Shown here: one piece after another, positions 1-11,411 of the stretch
Layout: the number at the start of each line of letters is the position of its first letter
Numbering within the stretch: position 1 is the stretch's first letter
NCBI RefSeq assembly: GCF_900964775.1
Contig: NC_041809.1
Coordinates: 27,291,338-27,355,337 of the forward strand
Direction of reading: 5' to 3'
Length of the DNA stretch: 64,000 nucleotides
Source: Scleropages formosus
Taxonomy: Eukaryota > Chordata > Actinopteri > Osteoglossiformes > Osteoglossidae
The notes under the pieces: generated by a model
The model's input: only the letters and a program-made list of their open reading frames with translations
Told to the model about the DNA's origin: nothing
The model's database searches: none
Made by a program: the position numbers and the translations under genes

Positions 1-3000
1 CAGCTTGTCAGAACTTGAGCAGTTTTCCACAGAGGAATGGACAAAAATTGCAGTGCCAAGAGGTACAAAGCTAATAGAGACTTATCCAAATAGACTGTAA
101 CTGCCTCCAAATGTGCCTTCATAAATATTGAAATCTGATTTGCAGAAATGTGTTTTCACTTTGACATTAAAGATGTCTATGCTCTTTTGTTTATCAGTGT
201 CAAAAAGCCTAATTAATCCACTGTGGTTCAATGATGTAAAAGATGTATAGAGGCTAATTAAATAATTACATTTATTTATTTAGCAGATACTTTTACTCAA
301 AGCAATTTCCAATGAACTCTATGTAGCGTTATCAGTCCATACACCTTATTCACCAAGGTGCTAGATACACTACTTACAAAGGGTCATGCCTCCATATGTC
401 AGTAGAACACACTCTCTCTGTCACTCACACACTATGGGTGAACCTGAACAGCATCTCTTTTGACTATGGGAAGAAACCGGAGCACCCGTAGGAAACCCAC
501 GCAGACACGGGGAGAAAACGCAAACTCCACACAGACTGAGCGGGGACCGAACCCATGTCCTCTCACTGTGCCACCATGCCGCCTGTATGTAATTAGGAAG
601 AAGAATCTCTTGAAATACAGCCCCCCCTGTATAAAAGCTGACTGTTCCCAGCTTGAACAGGCACAATAGACCGTGCTTACCTTATGGTGTCGTCGATCAG
701 TCGGTCTGAGCTATGCAAGGGGGTAGAAGAGAGCAGAGGGAAAATGTCAGGTGAGGTAGTGACTTACCGAAGCTTATAAACACAGTTCCAGAAGTATCAT
801 AAAACAGTTGTTTCACATCACAAGACTTTCATACACACTGAATGCTTCATACACTGGAAATGAAATTTAATTGCTGATATAGATGTGCCAATCTCAGCCC
901 TTATCTTGATGTGTCTCAAGATTGCAATGTGCTTTGGCAAGGCCCCTCACACATATCAGATTTCCTTTATATTCAGCCTTTAATAGCAGGAAAGGTCTTA
1001 AGCACTGAACGCTGCAGATTCTCAGATGAAATACTTCACGTTGCCATACCAGACTTCACTCTTTTTTGGAAAGCCTCCCAGATTGCTAAATTAACAGTCA
1101 AAGTAAGGTCTAAATGGGAATATCTGGCGATGTTTCCCCTCATTTCTATATGTATCTCAAATTTATTATCATCTGACAGATGCCTCACTTCTGATATGCC
1201 CCGAGTTGAACACAGGGTTTAAAATTTTACACGATGCATTCAGTAGCGTTCATGATGGAACTGTCTCCAGCCTTGTTTGTAGACACTCAAAATAGCTTAA
1301 GACTAAAAGCCCTTTAAACGAGAAAAACTTGAGCTGACCTGTCCTGTCACAGAATGCTATGAAGCAGAAAATAAAACAGTACACACAGGTAAATTCAAAC
1401 AACCATCAACTTTCTGAATTATTTTTATGCCATGATGACCACGCTGTTGTTAAAAATAAAATGTGTTTTTTGTTGTCCGGCTTTTTGAACACAGCTGTCT
1501 TCAGGACCAGCACACAAGTCTTCAAAGCAATTAGAAATCCTGCAAGATAGTGGATGAAATAGCAAGCAAGAGCAGTGGTAAGAGAGGCCTGCACCAAATC
1601 CCTGAATTTGCAGGCCACTGAGGCACAGGAGTTGCTAATGGACACTCTGCAGGACGGCTGTCAGAAGGCTGAAGGAACAGAAGATAAATTGGGGATTCTG
1701 TGCAGGACAGATTATGCATTTTCAAGTATTTAGCAGGGGCTGAATACAATACAGAGGATGACTTGGTGGTCCAGATTACAGCAGAAACAACTAAAAACTA
1801 GGCTCTGCCTCCAGCAGGGATTTCACCAAGCTGCTTCATAATCTGAAGGCTTGGCAGAACCAATAAGGATGCAACTCTTTGGAGAGCAACTTGGCTTGCT
1901 GAATTCATCTGTCATCCCCTGTTCCTGAAAGATATGAACGAACAGCTCAGTTCATATCTTGTCTGCACTTCAGTTTTGCCAGAAACTCAAAATGTCCATG
2001 CAATTCCGTGAATTACAAATTTTGAAAACATTAACTGTACAAATTTCCAAGGTCATCCATTTAATCCATAAAGAAAACTATCTGCCCTTTGTTTTTGTTC
2101 TTCTCTGAGCTGTCTGGATGGCTTCTCTCCAAAGCAATAGACTGAGCTCATAGCCTTAGCAGTTTTGTGCAACATGAGCCAGCTAAGAGGATGAGTGGCT
2201 CAGCAAGGAAACTTTCTTGCTGGTCAACTGACAATTTACACAGTCAGCCTCAGTGTACAGTCAGTAATAAGAACAAATCTATTTAATTCTCCATTCCGCT
2301 TTGGGTTATTTCACTTCAAATGTCTGCTTTCTTTACACACATTTACACTGGCTTAACACATTGCCAGGTGGCACTGTGCCACCAGATGACACACTGACAT
2401 GAATGAAACACTGGCTCAGGCGTTTACTTTTGGAAACCTAGGCAGGTAAAGCCGACAATAGCCAAGGTGAGCCCGCATGCCTTCTCATTAAGTGTACTAA
2501 GCAGAGAGAACTTTTTTTTTAATAAAGACTTTGTATAACACCCCAGACCCTACCCAAGCTGAAGATACAGTCTCCAGAGACCATTTAGACAGGAAGTGCA
2601 TCTTGTATCAGTCAGCTTATCAAGCTACACAAGGAGGGCAGGGCAGTAAAGTAGGCCATGTCCTCGGGGTTTCCGTGGAGCAATGGTCCACACATTTCCC
2701 AATGTCCCAACAATATGAATTACAATGCAAATTCTTTTTGTAAGGGACCAAATGTCCATCTACGATTAGAGACTCTGAAGGGCATATTGCTGTTAATGGG
2801 TAAAATGGATATAATTCAGACAAAGTGTAATGGTAAACATATGGTAATTCAGTGATATCTGTAGTCACCAGGCCCTGTGGGACCATTTAATGCAAGAGAA
2901 AAACCAATAAGCCACAGAGGAGAATTAACCCCGCCCCACAAAACGCAGATCTATGTATACTGAATCACAAAAAGCAGAAATAACACAATTAACAATATGG

Positions 3001-4570
3001 AGCAAAAGGCAAAATGAAAAATGCAGGTGCCACAATGCTGGAACAACCAGTGAGCAAAACAAGCAGAAATGTTAGAACACAAGACACAAAGAATCCCTTT
3101 GGCTGTTACTCCGGCATCCTGCTACGAGTCCATCCCACCTCGTTGCATCCATAAACCTACTTCTGATGGCTATATATACACACTCTTGCTTCGATACTTT
3201 GAAAATGATTTGAAAGGACAGAGTAGACTTCCCAGGCTCTTACAAAATGTTTAATTTATGACAAGGGGGTTTAGCAGAGTAGAGAGCATCAGGAAAAAGC
3301 CAGTGTTGCACCTTCCAGCCCTGCACAGTGAACGCTCACACTGGTGACAAGGCTAAATATGCCACAATAGCTTTACCCTGCAGGTAAACTCAGGGACAGT
3401 ATTTGGTGGACACAGTTAGATATTAATCCTGGTTCTTAAATATGTCGAGACCAAACTCCTGGCAGACAAAGGTTTTGCACTGTGGCAAGGTTCAGTCCTG
3501 ATGCTCGTGAAGCCCCTCTGTATGTCGACTTTTTTCCAGCTGAGGGCTAAAGTATTACTGCTGAAACTGATAACCAAATGTGTAATTTTAAACTGTTCAA
3601 TAAAATTTGTGTTACAGAAAGAATTTGTATAATGGTGAGATGAGCAGCAAAGATTTTCTTTGATGGTAGCGGTGCTTGAATTAAAAAGTGTACTTGCACT
3701 AAAATGGGACAGATCAAAATACATGAAAACACATTCGAGAACCTTCAACAATTTTCTTAGATTCAAAAGGAATTGAACTGAATTGTGCTAACATAATAAT
3801 GTTAGTCAACAGCTACAATGGCAACCTGAGTAAGAACTAAACTGTAGCAAATACACCACATATACAACATTCACCAAGACTAGGGATGAAAACCCCGATT
3901 CACACTGAGCTCAGCAGTGTAGCACAACTGCAAGTACTGTAATAGTCAAACGTCAGAACGCTTGCTGGAAAGTAATTTTTTGTGAGTTTCAGCAGAAAAT
4001 TCACCAACATGCCTTCTTGGTTTTTGAGAAGATGTGGGACACTTGTGGGCTGAACTGCTGTGATTCTTCTCCTCACTTGGTCTCATACAAGTATTAAGTT
4101 GCCCAGATGTAGGTAAACTGATTTGTATGAGTACGTTTATATTCACACACGTTGCCGGGAAGGACTTTGACCTTAACGCTCAATTACAAAATATTTTGTA
4201 ACATAAAAAAAAACACATTTAAAAACAGCTACAGTTTGGATTTCCACTTGCTTTGGATTTTAAAAGTCAAATAATTAGGTTTTAAAGTCATAATATTATT
4301 ACATTTTCAATCCTTAATTTCAATTACGCTCAAAATTAATTTCTACATTTGTTAAACAACGAAATTCCTTTGGGTGCAGTGGAAAATATAGCAATTTATC
4401 AGTCCCATTTGTTTCACTATCAATCCTTTCAACAAGTCAGTCAGAGTCTCCCTTTCTGATGAACACACATCAGAGGAGGTGTCTCTAATAACAGCCTCTC
4501 TAATTCAAGCACTATAGTATGTGCTGAATAGGACTTCCTTCACATTACTGAACAATGTATCAGGTCTTAC
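1..4570. other. Left-flank non-coding DNA, probably a gosr1 intron
   Basis: No coding exon was recognised here. I looked on the minus strand for the missing 3' exons of gosr1 (SNARE motif and C-terminal anchor) and did not find them, so this stretch is most simply a long gosr1 intron, with the last exons left of base 1. Apart from one SINE near the left end it appears to be unique, AT-rich sequence with scattered short chance reading frames. Confidence 0.55.
262..592 (-). repeat. SINE, family A (tRNA-derived, L2-like tail)
   Basis: Reading the minus strand there is a tRNA-like head with a B-box-like sequence, a central part that includes a GTTTGCGTTTTCTCC-type core, and a 3' end in which 'gcaaatctgctaaataaat'-like sequence closes the element. 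The same organisation recurs at about 9.25, 34.15 and 48.96 kb. The copy is diverged, which points to an older insertion. Confidence 0.75.
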
Positions 4571-7500
4571 TTCCTCAGATGCTCGTTCTCCTTCAGGAAG
4601 AGCTCTGTCCTTCTGTTGTTTACCCCTGTACCGCTCTTGTATGTCCTGTTTGAGAAAGGCAGAATAAAGATGTTCTTGTAAATAAATTGCTGAAGATACA
4701 GAAAATTTTTACTTGGTGGAACAGGGCACCAGATCAACACCAAAGAAACAGAATGAAGTCATTAGACTAAAGTTTTTTCTGATGTATGGAAAACTGCTAA
4801 CATAAGGGTATGAAAAATTTATGCTATAAATTACATTCATACTGCAGATAGGAAATGTTCAAAAGTCTGGTTAGTGTGAAGCCTGGAATGTCGGAAAATT
4901 ATGTTATTTATCTGCCTTTGCGGTGTTGCAAAACACTCAGCCATTGCATGAGTAAAACCCATCACATACAGTCACGAGTGACAAAATTACATTGTACGCA
5001 CCATTTAAAAGTGTTTTTTTAAAGGTCATGGCACTACACTCAGTATACAAGTCTTCTACTGATTGAATGCTACAAGCTCTGACAGTTACACCAGTCATAT
5101 TTTAGAGAACAGTGACAAGCCATAGTAAATACTCATCGTCCAAGTGACAAGAACAACTGCTTTATCTACAAAACTAGACTTAGACAGTAAAAAACAATGC
5201 AGTTGGGGGGAAATGCTGAGCAGGGTATTTCTGTCATCCCTGGGATTAACGAGGACATCAAGTGGTCAAATCGTGGAATTGCAGCAAGTAGTTTAGAAGA
5301 GCGCCCCGTTGTGGCCATGATTGACTTGAACTGGGTGAAGTGCCCTATACAGCACAAACCTCTTCTGTGTATTTACCATATGGGTCTCTAAAGAACACAC
5401 ATCATCCCCCTTTCCAAAAGGATCAGTTAGCACTAGCAACAATTCCTCTGCAAAAAGACCAGAAGAAAGACAGCCCTCCTCTCAGCAAAAATAAATCAAT
5501 TCACAGAAGCTCATTCCCATTCAGAGTGCCTCAGCCACTCTCTGTTACTCCACTGGCAATGTAGGCTAACGGCACTTCCTTCATTAAAAATGCAAAGAAA
5601 TCAGACTGGTTTTATAAGTGTTTCTCCTCTTCCCCTCTCTAATGCTGAAGACCATGTAACAACTCCCAGCAAGTCAGAAATCATGACATTGTAAAGAAAG
5701 GAATAACCATCCTGACAATCTTACTTCCTGTTGACTCACTACAGTAATGACAAGAATGGTGGAGGGTTGTCAGGTCAAAGACTCTTTTCATTAGACTACT
5801 GTCTCATCAAAAGGCTCCCATAATTATACACCATGTGAAACTAAGGCAAAACAAGACATTGAAGGCTGGTGGTGCAGCAGAGCCAGTCTTGTATCCCCAG
5901 ATCTGGATTTGTGACCCAAAAGGCATACGGTTTGATCCTAGCAAAGGTACTGCGGCTGTACCTTTCAATGAAAATCTAAAAAAAAATGCTTTATTAAAAT
6001 ACTCATCTGTGTCATCTATGTTAAACTGATTGAGGGAAAACCTAGGCAATACCTGGGACAAACTAGACAGAAGAATCAAAGAAAAAGCAATTCAAGTTTT
6101 CTGGATCTTTGGGAATTGATGCAGAAGTGTTGGGGGAATATGTTGGCTGGATTTTAGGGGGAAAAAAAAAAAAACAACTTGATTCTACCAGGTGTACTCA
6201 AACTTTTGGTTGGTATTGTACATGTAACACAGAACACTGATAATATCTACAAATTGCGATAATTTTGTACTTATTTACAATGTAATAAAACAACTTGCTC
6301 TATCATGTGTAAGGAAATAATTTGAAAAACAACAGTAAAAGCAGATTCTCACTCAATTTCTTTCTTGAGTGACCCAAGCAGGTCCTCTCTTTCCCGGACT
6401 GCAAGGAAATTGCCCTTGGTTTTCTGGAACTCGTGTGTGTAGTCCTGCAGGACAAGAACAAAGGACAAAAATGTGGTTCAGTTACACACACAGAGGTGCC
6501 AATTTTGCAGGACCAAAAACCATAGCCAAAAATCCTAATTCTGAAAAACAAACAGCACTGAAATTTGTTTGCATAGCATTCTGCCCCCCAAGCGACAAAA
6601 CATTTATTTAAATTTTAAGTGACTGGACAATTGCTATTATAATTAACGTATCAAAATATTCACACTTTTCATGGAAAATCAAGGACTGCAAAACATTTTA
6701 AAAGGTCTATTCATTTTAGCTCATTTCAAATAATAAAACACCTTTCTCTGAATAAAATGTTAAAAAAAAAAAAAAAAATGCAATTGATTCCTTCACCTAT
6801 ACCACTTAAACATTTTTTCTTTTCTGAGTTGCTATTAATTTGTGAATTAATGTCCTAAGTGAATTAAACCAATACCAATTCTTTGTATATCTGATAACTG
6901 TGGGAATTCGTGTCTCACCGAAATTGTTCTGAAATCTAACAAATATCAAGGTAACAGACTGAAAAGAATTCTAGCAATAAAATAGTTAGTTTATGTGGAT
7001 TAATTAAAAGAAATATAGCCAGACAGTAGAGGATTATGCAGAAGTTGTGCGCTGCCAAATGCATGAATGTAAATTTTTAATATGCAGATGGGAGAGAAAG
7101 TTTAAAAAAAAAAAAAAAAAAAAAGTTTCATAGTTACAAGGATTTCAGCATTCTGTAAATTAATGCAGTCATTTGTAATAAAGACTGAAATAACAAAGAA
7201 ACAGTGGCAATAACAAGACACAGTTGTTAACCGAATTCATCAAGATAAAGTTTGAATGATTCAGCCACAGAGCGAATATCTTCATGTCTTCATAACTTGT
7301 TTTTCCTTTGTTCATTGACAACCTAGACAGAGACAGCAGATGGAGACAAGGATGGAGAGGTCAAGCTGAGGGCTTACCTGGAGGATGTCTCTGTGTCTCT
7401 GTAGTGTGTGCATCACTGCGGCATTCAGCGATGTCACCGATGGAGTGTTGGTGTATTCTGCCATCCTGTCATTGACACTTGTGAGCTGAGGAAGGCAGAA

Positions 7501-9017
7501 ATAATGATGATCAGGTCAAACCGGCACTTAAACAAACCTCCAATTTAAGTTCTTTAATTATATGTACTCTCACCTGTAGCTGTATATACGCAACATAAAA
7601 GGTGGAGCCGACCTCACCTTTGCGAGGAGCTGTTCAATCTCAACCCCAAGGGTATCGAGCATCCTGTCTTGGCTGGAGCTGCTGAGGAGAGGTGTGGTGT
7701 CTGAACTGCAGGTTGGAGGACAGGGCACATTCATCAAAACGTTCACTTCGTGAGGATCCTAGTGAGTCTGTGTGGGGTGTGCACAATCTCTCCATGTTGA
7801 TGTGTGTTTCCTCCCACAGTCCAAAGTTGTTTCAGGTTAACTGGTGACACGAAATCGCCCTTGGTGTGTGCGAGTGCACGTGTGTGTGTAAGAGAGAGCG
7901 GGGTGTGTGTGTGTGTCACATTCAGGGTGTACCCTGCCTCATATCCTATGTTTGTGGAACAGGCTCCGGACCACCTCGACCCTGCATGAGGAGGTGGTCG
8001 CTAATCGTTGACAGATGGATGTATGCGATGAGGACAACGTGTCACTGGGCTCACTGGCAACGCACCCACGTCCCCGGTGATCATCGTGGGAGGCACCGTA
8101 GCTCGTGCAAAGTTTACTGAAGGAGACCAGCTTCAAGTCCAGCTCAGTCTCCAGCTGCCTCGCCTGTTTCCGCAGGTCTGAGAGAAACACACACACGGTA
8201 AGTGACACGTCGTTAAGAACACAAGAGTAAAATCTAATACAGCTCTGGCGACCACTAACTAAGCAGCATATCGGAACGGAACGGACCACACACACGCAAG
8301 CACGCACGAACGCGCGGGCGGGCGCGCGCTCTGCATGACAGCTAACAAACATACAGTGATGACGATGGCGGAAGTTCACGAACCAACCGCCACTGACACT
8401 GTGCTTGTTTAATAGCACATTTACTACCATCCCCTGAATCATTTTAATGGAGAGAACTAGGAGGAAAGTTACAGAAATACTACTGTTACAGTCAGCATTC
8501 TGTAAATTAATGCGGTCATTTGTAATAAAGACTGAAATAACAAAGAAACAGTGGCACTAGACACGCGGTTGTAAGAAAGAAAGTAGCAGAAAACCAAATC
8601 CGCGCCTCAGCGAGTTTTCATTTCAATCTTTATAATTTGTGTCGAACAGCCCATCTACTGACTAGTAGTATTACAGAAACAGACATATCGAAACTTTAAA
8701 GAAGAAGCTACATACAAAGCAGTTAGTATTCATCGTAGGCAGCAATACTAACTTCTCTTGGACTAGTCTAGTCTAGTCCATGATTTAGAAAATATCTGTC
8801 AGACTAGAGGATCGAGTGAAGTTGTTTGCACACACACTTCACTCACTTGATCCTCTCTACTGAAACGCTAGTCTGCGGACGTAACACCACCCTTTGACGA
8901 TACCTGGCCAAACTAAAGTAAAACATGCCTTGTCCGCGGGCGCACAAGGACACGACGGAAGCAAAGCCACCGCCGAGCCGACTCACCTTCCCAGTAGTTA
9001 CTGTTTCCTCCCGCCAT
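4571..9017 (-). CDS. Golgi SNAP receptor complex member 1 (GOS28), 5' six exons, partial
   Basis: Codes for the N-terminal half of the Golgi v-SNARE GOS28, which acts in ER-Golgi and intra-Golgi vesicle fusion on the cytosolic face of cis-Golgi membranes. Exons on the minus strand are 9017-8987 (start, MAGGNSNYWE), 8177-about 8055 (DLRKQARQLETELDLKLVSF), about 7700-7618 (DTTPLLSSSSQDRML), 7485-7378 (NAAVMHTLQRHRDILQ), 6444-6353 (DYTHEFQKTKGNFLAVRERE) and 4645-4571 (NNRRTELFLKENEHLR). The order and spacing match vertebrate GOSR1, and the start sits at the family's usual first methionine. The exon 2/exon 3 junction is uncertain: donors near 8055 and 8071 and acceptors near 7700 and 7705 are possible. 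The conserved C-terminal SNARE motif and single membrane anchor are not in the window. The last exon ends mid-codon, so the gene continues to the left. Confidence 0.93.
7144..7210 (+). repeat. Copy 1 of a 65-bp duplicated segment
   Basis: Nearly identical to 8492-8556, with about one mismatch over 65 bases. Both copies contain AATAAAGACTGAAATAACAA and lie in introns of gosr1 (introns 4 and 1). It may be a local duplication or two members of a short unnamed repeat. Confidence 0.8.
7735..8030 (+). repeat. Diverged family A-like repeat in gosr1 intron 2
   Basis: Contains the TTTCCTCCCACAGTCCAAAG block, followed by GTTAACTGGTGAC and a GT-rich stretch and ending in a 'GTACCCTGCCTC' block. These blocks are frequent in dispersed fish repeats and also occur, in the opposite orientation, at about 11.7-11.9 and 23.1-23.25 kb. 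The repeat ends almost at the 3' edge of gosr1 exon 2, so the reading frame of that exon runs on into it. Confidence 0.6.
8492..8556 (+). repeat. Copy 2 of the 65-bp duplicated segment
   Basis: Partner of 7144-7210, in the first coding intron of gosr1. The similarity stops abruptly on both sides. Confidence 0.8.
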
Positions 9018-9150
9018 CTTTGTTGTCTGACGTCACGGCGGCACGTGGACGGAGCAGCACAGCTTGCGTGCGCAGCGGGTCCTCGTGCTGGTCGTCTAAC
9101 GCGAACAGCGCCCCCGTGTGGATGCAAGGAGAGTGTGCGAAGAGACGAGT
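8880..9150 (-). promoter_or_regulatory. CpG-rich gosr1 promoter and 5' region
   Basis: A locally GC- and CpG-rich stretch surrounds the gosr1 start codon and first splice donor, in contrast with the AT-rich flanks. This is the expected look of a housekeeping promoter. No TATA box was recognised and the transcription start was not determined. Confidence 0.5.
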
Positions 9151-9245
9151 CCCTCAGTGACCGGGAAAAAAAGGGACCGCAATAGTCCTAGTGAACTGTC
9201 TTCAGAGACATAGCAGCTCCGCTATTCAAGACTGACGGTGACAGT

Positions 9246-9606
9246 AAATAGCGCAGCGGGTAGCGCTGCTGTCTCACAGCGCCTGGGTGGTGCGAGAGAA
9301 CGTGGGTTTGATCCCTGCTCAGCCTGTGTGGAGTTTGCATGTTCTCCCAGTGTCTGTGTGGGTCTCCTTCGGCCCGGGTGCTCTGGTTTCCTCCCACAGT
9401 TCAAAGACATGCAGGTTCACCCATAGTGTGTGAGTGACAGAGAGTGTGTTCCACTGATGTATGGATGAGTGACCTATTCAATATTGTGAGTAGTGTTTCT
9501 AGCAGTGTAAGTCACCACAGTGAATAAGGTGTGTGGGCTGATAACACTATAGAGCTCATTGGAAGTTGCTTTGCAGAAAAGTATCTGCTAAATGAAGTAA
9601 TGTAAA
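9246..9606 (+). repeat. SINE, family A, near full length
   Basis: The head reads GCGCAGCGGGTAGCGCTGCT (box A-like), followed by the box B-like GGGTTTGATCCC, a central GTTTGCATGTTCTCCC block, TTTCCTCCCACAG, and a tail with TTGCAGAAAAGTATCTGCTA followed by an A/T-rich end. The order matches the other family A copies. Confidence 0.85.
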
Positions 9607-9687
9607 TATGTAATTAGACTCCATATACTGTATATGAATAATGTGTAGCTTGTGAACTGGTGTGTAGAATAGGTGAGAATGAAGCTA

Positions 9688-9960
9688 CAGTGCTGCTTGA
9701 AAGTATGTGAACCCTATAGGGATGACTATTATTCTTGTCTGAAATGTTAAAATAAACATAGAATTAATAAATGATTGTGATTTACACAGCTGATTCTACT
9801 TACCTGCTTGGTTTAACCAACAGAACCTGGGGTTTCCTTATTTTTGCGCCGGCACTATTTCAGTTTTTCGACTAAACACGTGATTTCCTCTAAAGCAACA
9901 TATGAAATTGGTCATTACACACCTGTCGTGTAAGATTAGAAAGACTGCTTCTCATTAAAT
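9688..9960 (+). mobile_element. DNA transposon fragment (Tc1-like terminal repeat)
   Basis: The segment opens with CAGTGCTGCTTGAAAGTATG followed by TGAACCC, which resembles the terminal inverted repeat of a Tc1/mariner-type family common in fish. No transposase and no clear opposite terminus were seen, so this is a fragment or a small non-autonomous copy; the right boundary is a guess. Confidence 0.45.
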
Positions 9961-11203
9961 AACAATTTTGTGTTAAAACTAAGGGACTAGGGAAAAGGAG
10001 GAGAGATGGAGGCTGTCAGTCTGAACTCCAAGTCTCCCAGTAGTGGCAGAAGCAGTTTTTGCCTTTCTTTAGACAGCTACCATGCTGAAAGTTGTGCTTT
10101 ATTCAGACGAAAAGTGTCCAGTGTGGTGAACCATACCATCCATGATAAAGCAGCCCTTCTGAGTTGTCACTGGGTTCAAGGGCTGCCCTGATGACACTAA
10201 CATCTCTCTTTGTGCACCTTTGCATTTTACCCTGTATACATTTTTCTCTCTGTGTGTTTACACAACATTTTTTACATATAAGCTCCAAACATATTTAATA
10301 CCAGCCACTCTACCATGCATTATTTTGGTACTCTTTTGATCAGATATTTTCTCACTGGTTATCTTGACTGGTTGCCACGGAGATAACAAGCTTGCAGGCA
10401 ATAGACAGTATTGCAAAATAACATTTCACTCTCTGAAATATTGCACTTGCCGAAATACCCGTGCTAATGTATAATCATTTACTCGTGTGAAAATCTACTA
10501 CAGTACACAATACATATTATATTCTGGGGATATACATTCTTGTTAAAATTAGCACTTAGTCTTCAGTCTAACATTTCTGAGTTAGTTTTTTCTCTTTTGT
10601 GGGGAAAAAATTTCTAAATTATCTGACATTTCTCTTGAACATATAGAAGTTGATGTAGTAAATCAAATATCCATGAGCACATGGCCATCTGATCCAATGA
10701 AGTTTTAATCTCATGTTTAATTTCTTAAAATAGCTGCAGACTATGTGGCTTAATGAGTGATAATCAAACAGGAAGATTTCATTTTAGGAGGGGCTGTTAT
10801 TCACTGAAACCTTTCTGCAAGCTCAGACTGTTACAATTAAACAGCAGAAACCTAGTTAACGTATTTGTTATGAATCATGAAGCAGTCATATGGAATACTC
10901 AGTCACACCAAGCAGTAATTACCCTAAACTCTTTGGCTTTCTGACAGCGACACAAAGTGAAATTGAAAAGGCCACTTGTGAACGAAACACTGGAAATGAC
11001 TGCCCTTCCACCGTCACTTGCACTTCATTTGCTCAATAGGCCGCTGCACAAAACATTTAGGTGTAAAATTATGAGCTATGAAAATTGCTGCCATTGCCTT
11101 TGACTAACAAAGTTTTTTGTGGTCATCAGTGAAACTCACCTAATGTGGCAGATCTGGCAATCTTTAAAATGGACACAAACAGGCTCAAGTTATAATTGTT
11201 CTT
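9961..11203. other. Intergenic DNA between gosr1 and cryba1
   Basis: I see no exon, RNA gene or clear repeat in this AT-rich stretch. It lies between the gosr1 promoter and the 3' end of cryba1. Short open frames here look random. Confidence 0.5.
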
Positions 11204-11209
11204 TTTATT
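11204..11209 (-). terminator. Probable cryba1 polyadenylation signal
   Basis: AATAAA on the minus strand, about 200 bases downstream of the cryba1 stop codon, with no better candidate between. The position suits a short crystallin 3' UTR. Confidence 0.45.
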
Positions 11210-11411
11210 TTTGAGCTCGTTACTATTCATCATTCATACAAATGGTTTGTAATGCTGGTGGTGAGGAGTAGAGTCTTAGCCGTCTCACTTTCCCTGGTGA
11301 TGTGGAGCCACCAGACTTTCAGCCACTGGCGATTAGAGCAGACCAGTGGAATGGGTTGGGGGAAGGATGGAGGAACAAAAGGTGGAGGGAGAGAGAGAGA
11401 TGTTGGTCAGC

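Noticed and set aside
5835-6029. Possible tRNA-like SINE head in gosr1 intron 5
   Set aside because: A GGTGGTGCAGCAGAGC and GGTTTGATCC pair hints at boxes A and B, but the rest does not match any family in the window.
7939-8054. Extension of gosr1 exon 2 beyond its conserved part as real protein
   Set aside because: This stretch resembles a dispersed repeat and does not match any GOS28 sequence; only the part before it is counted as exon.
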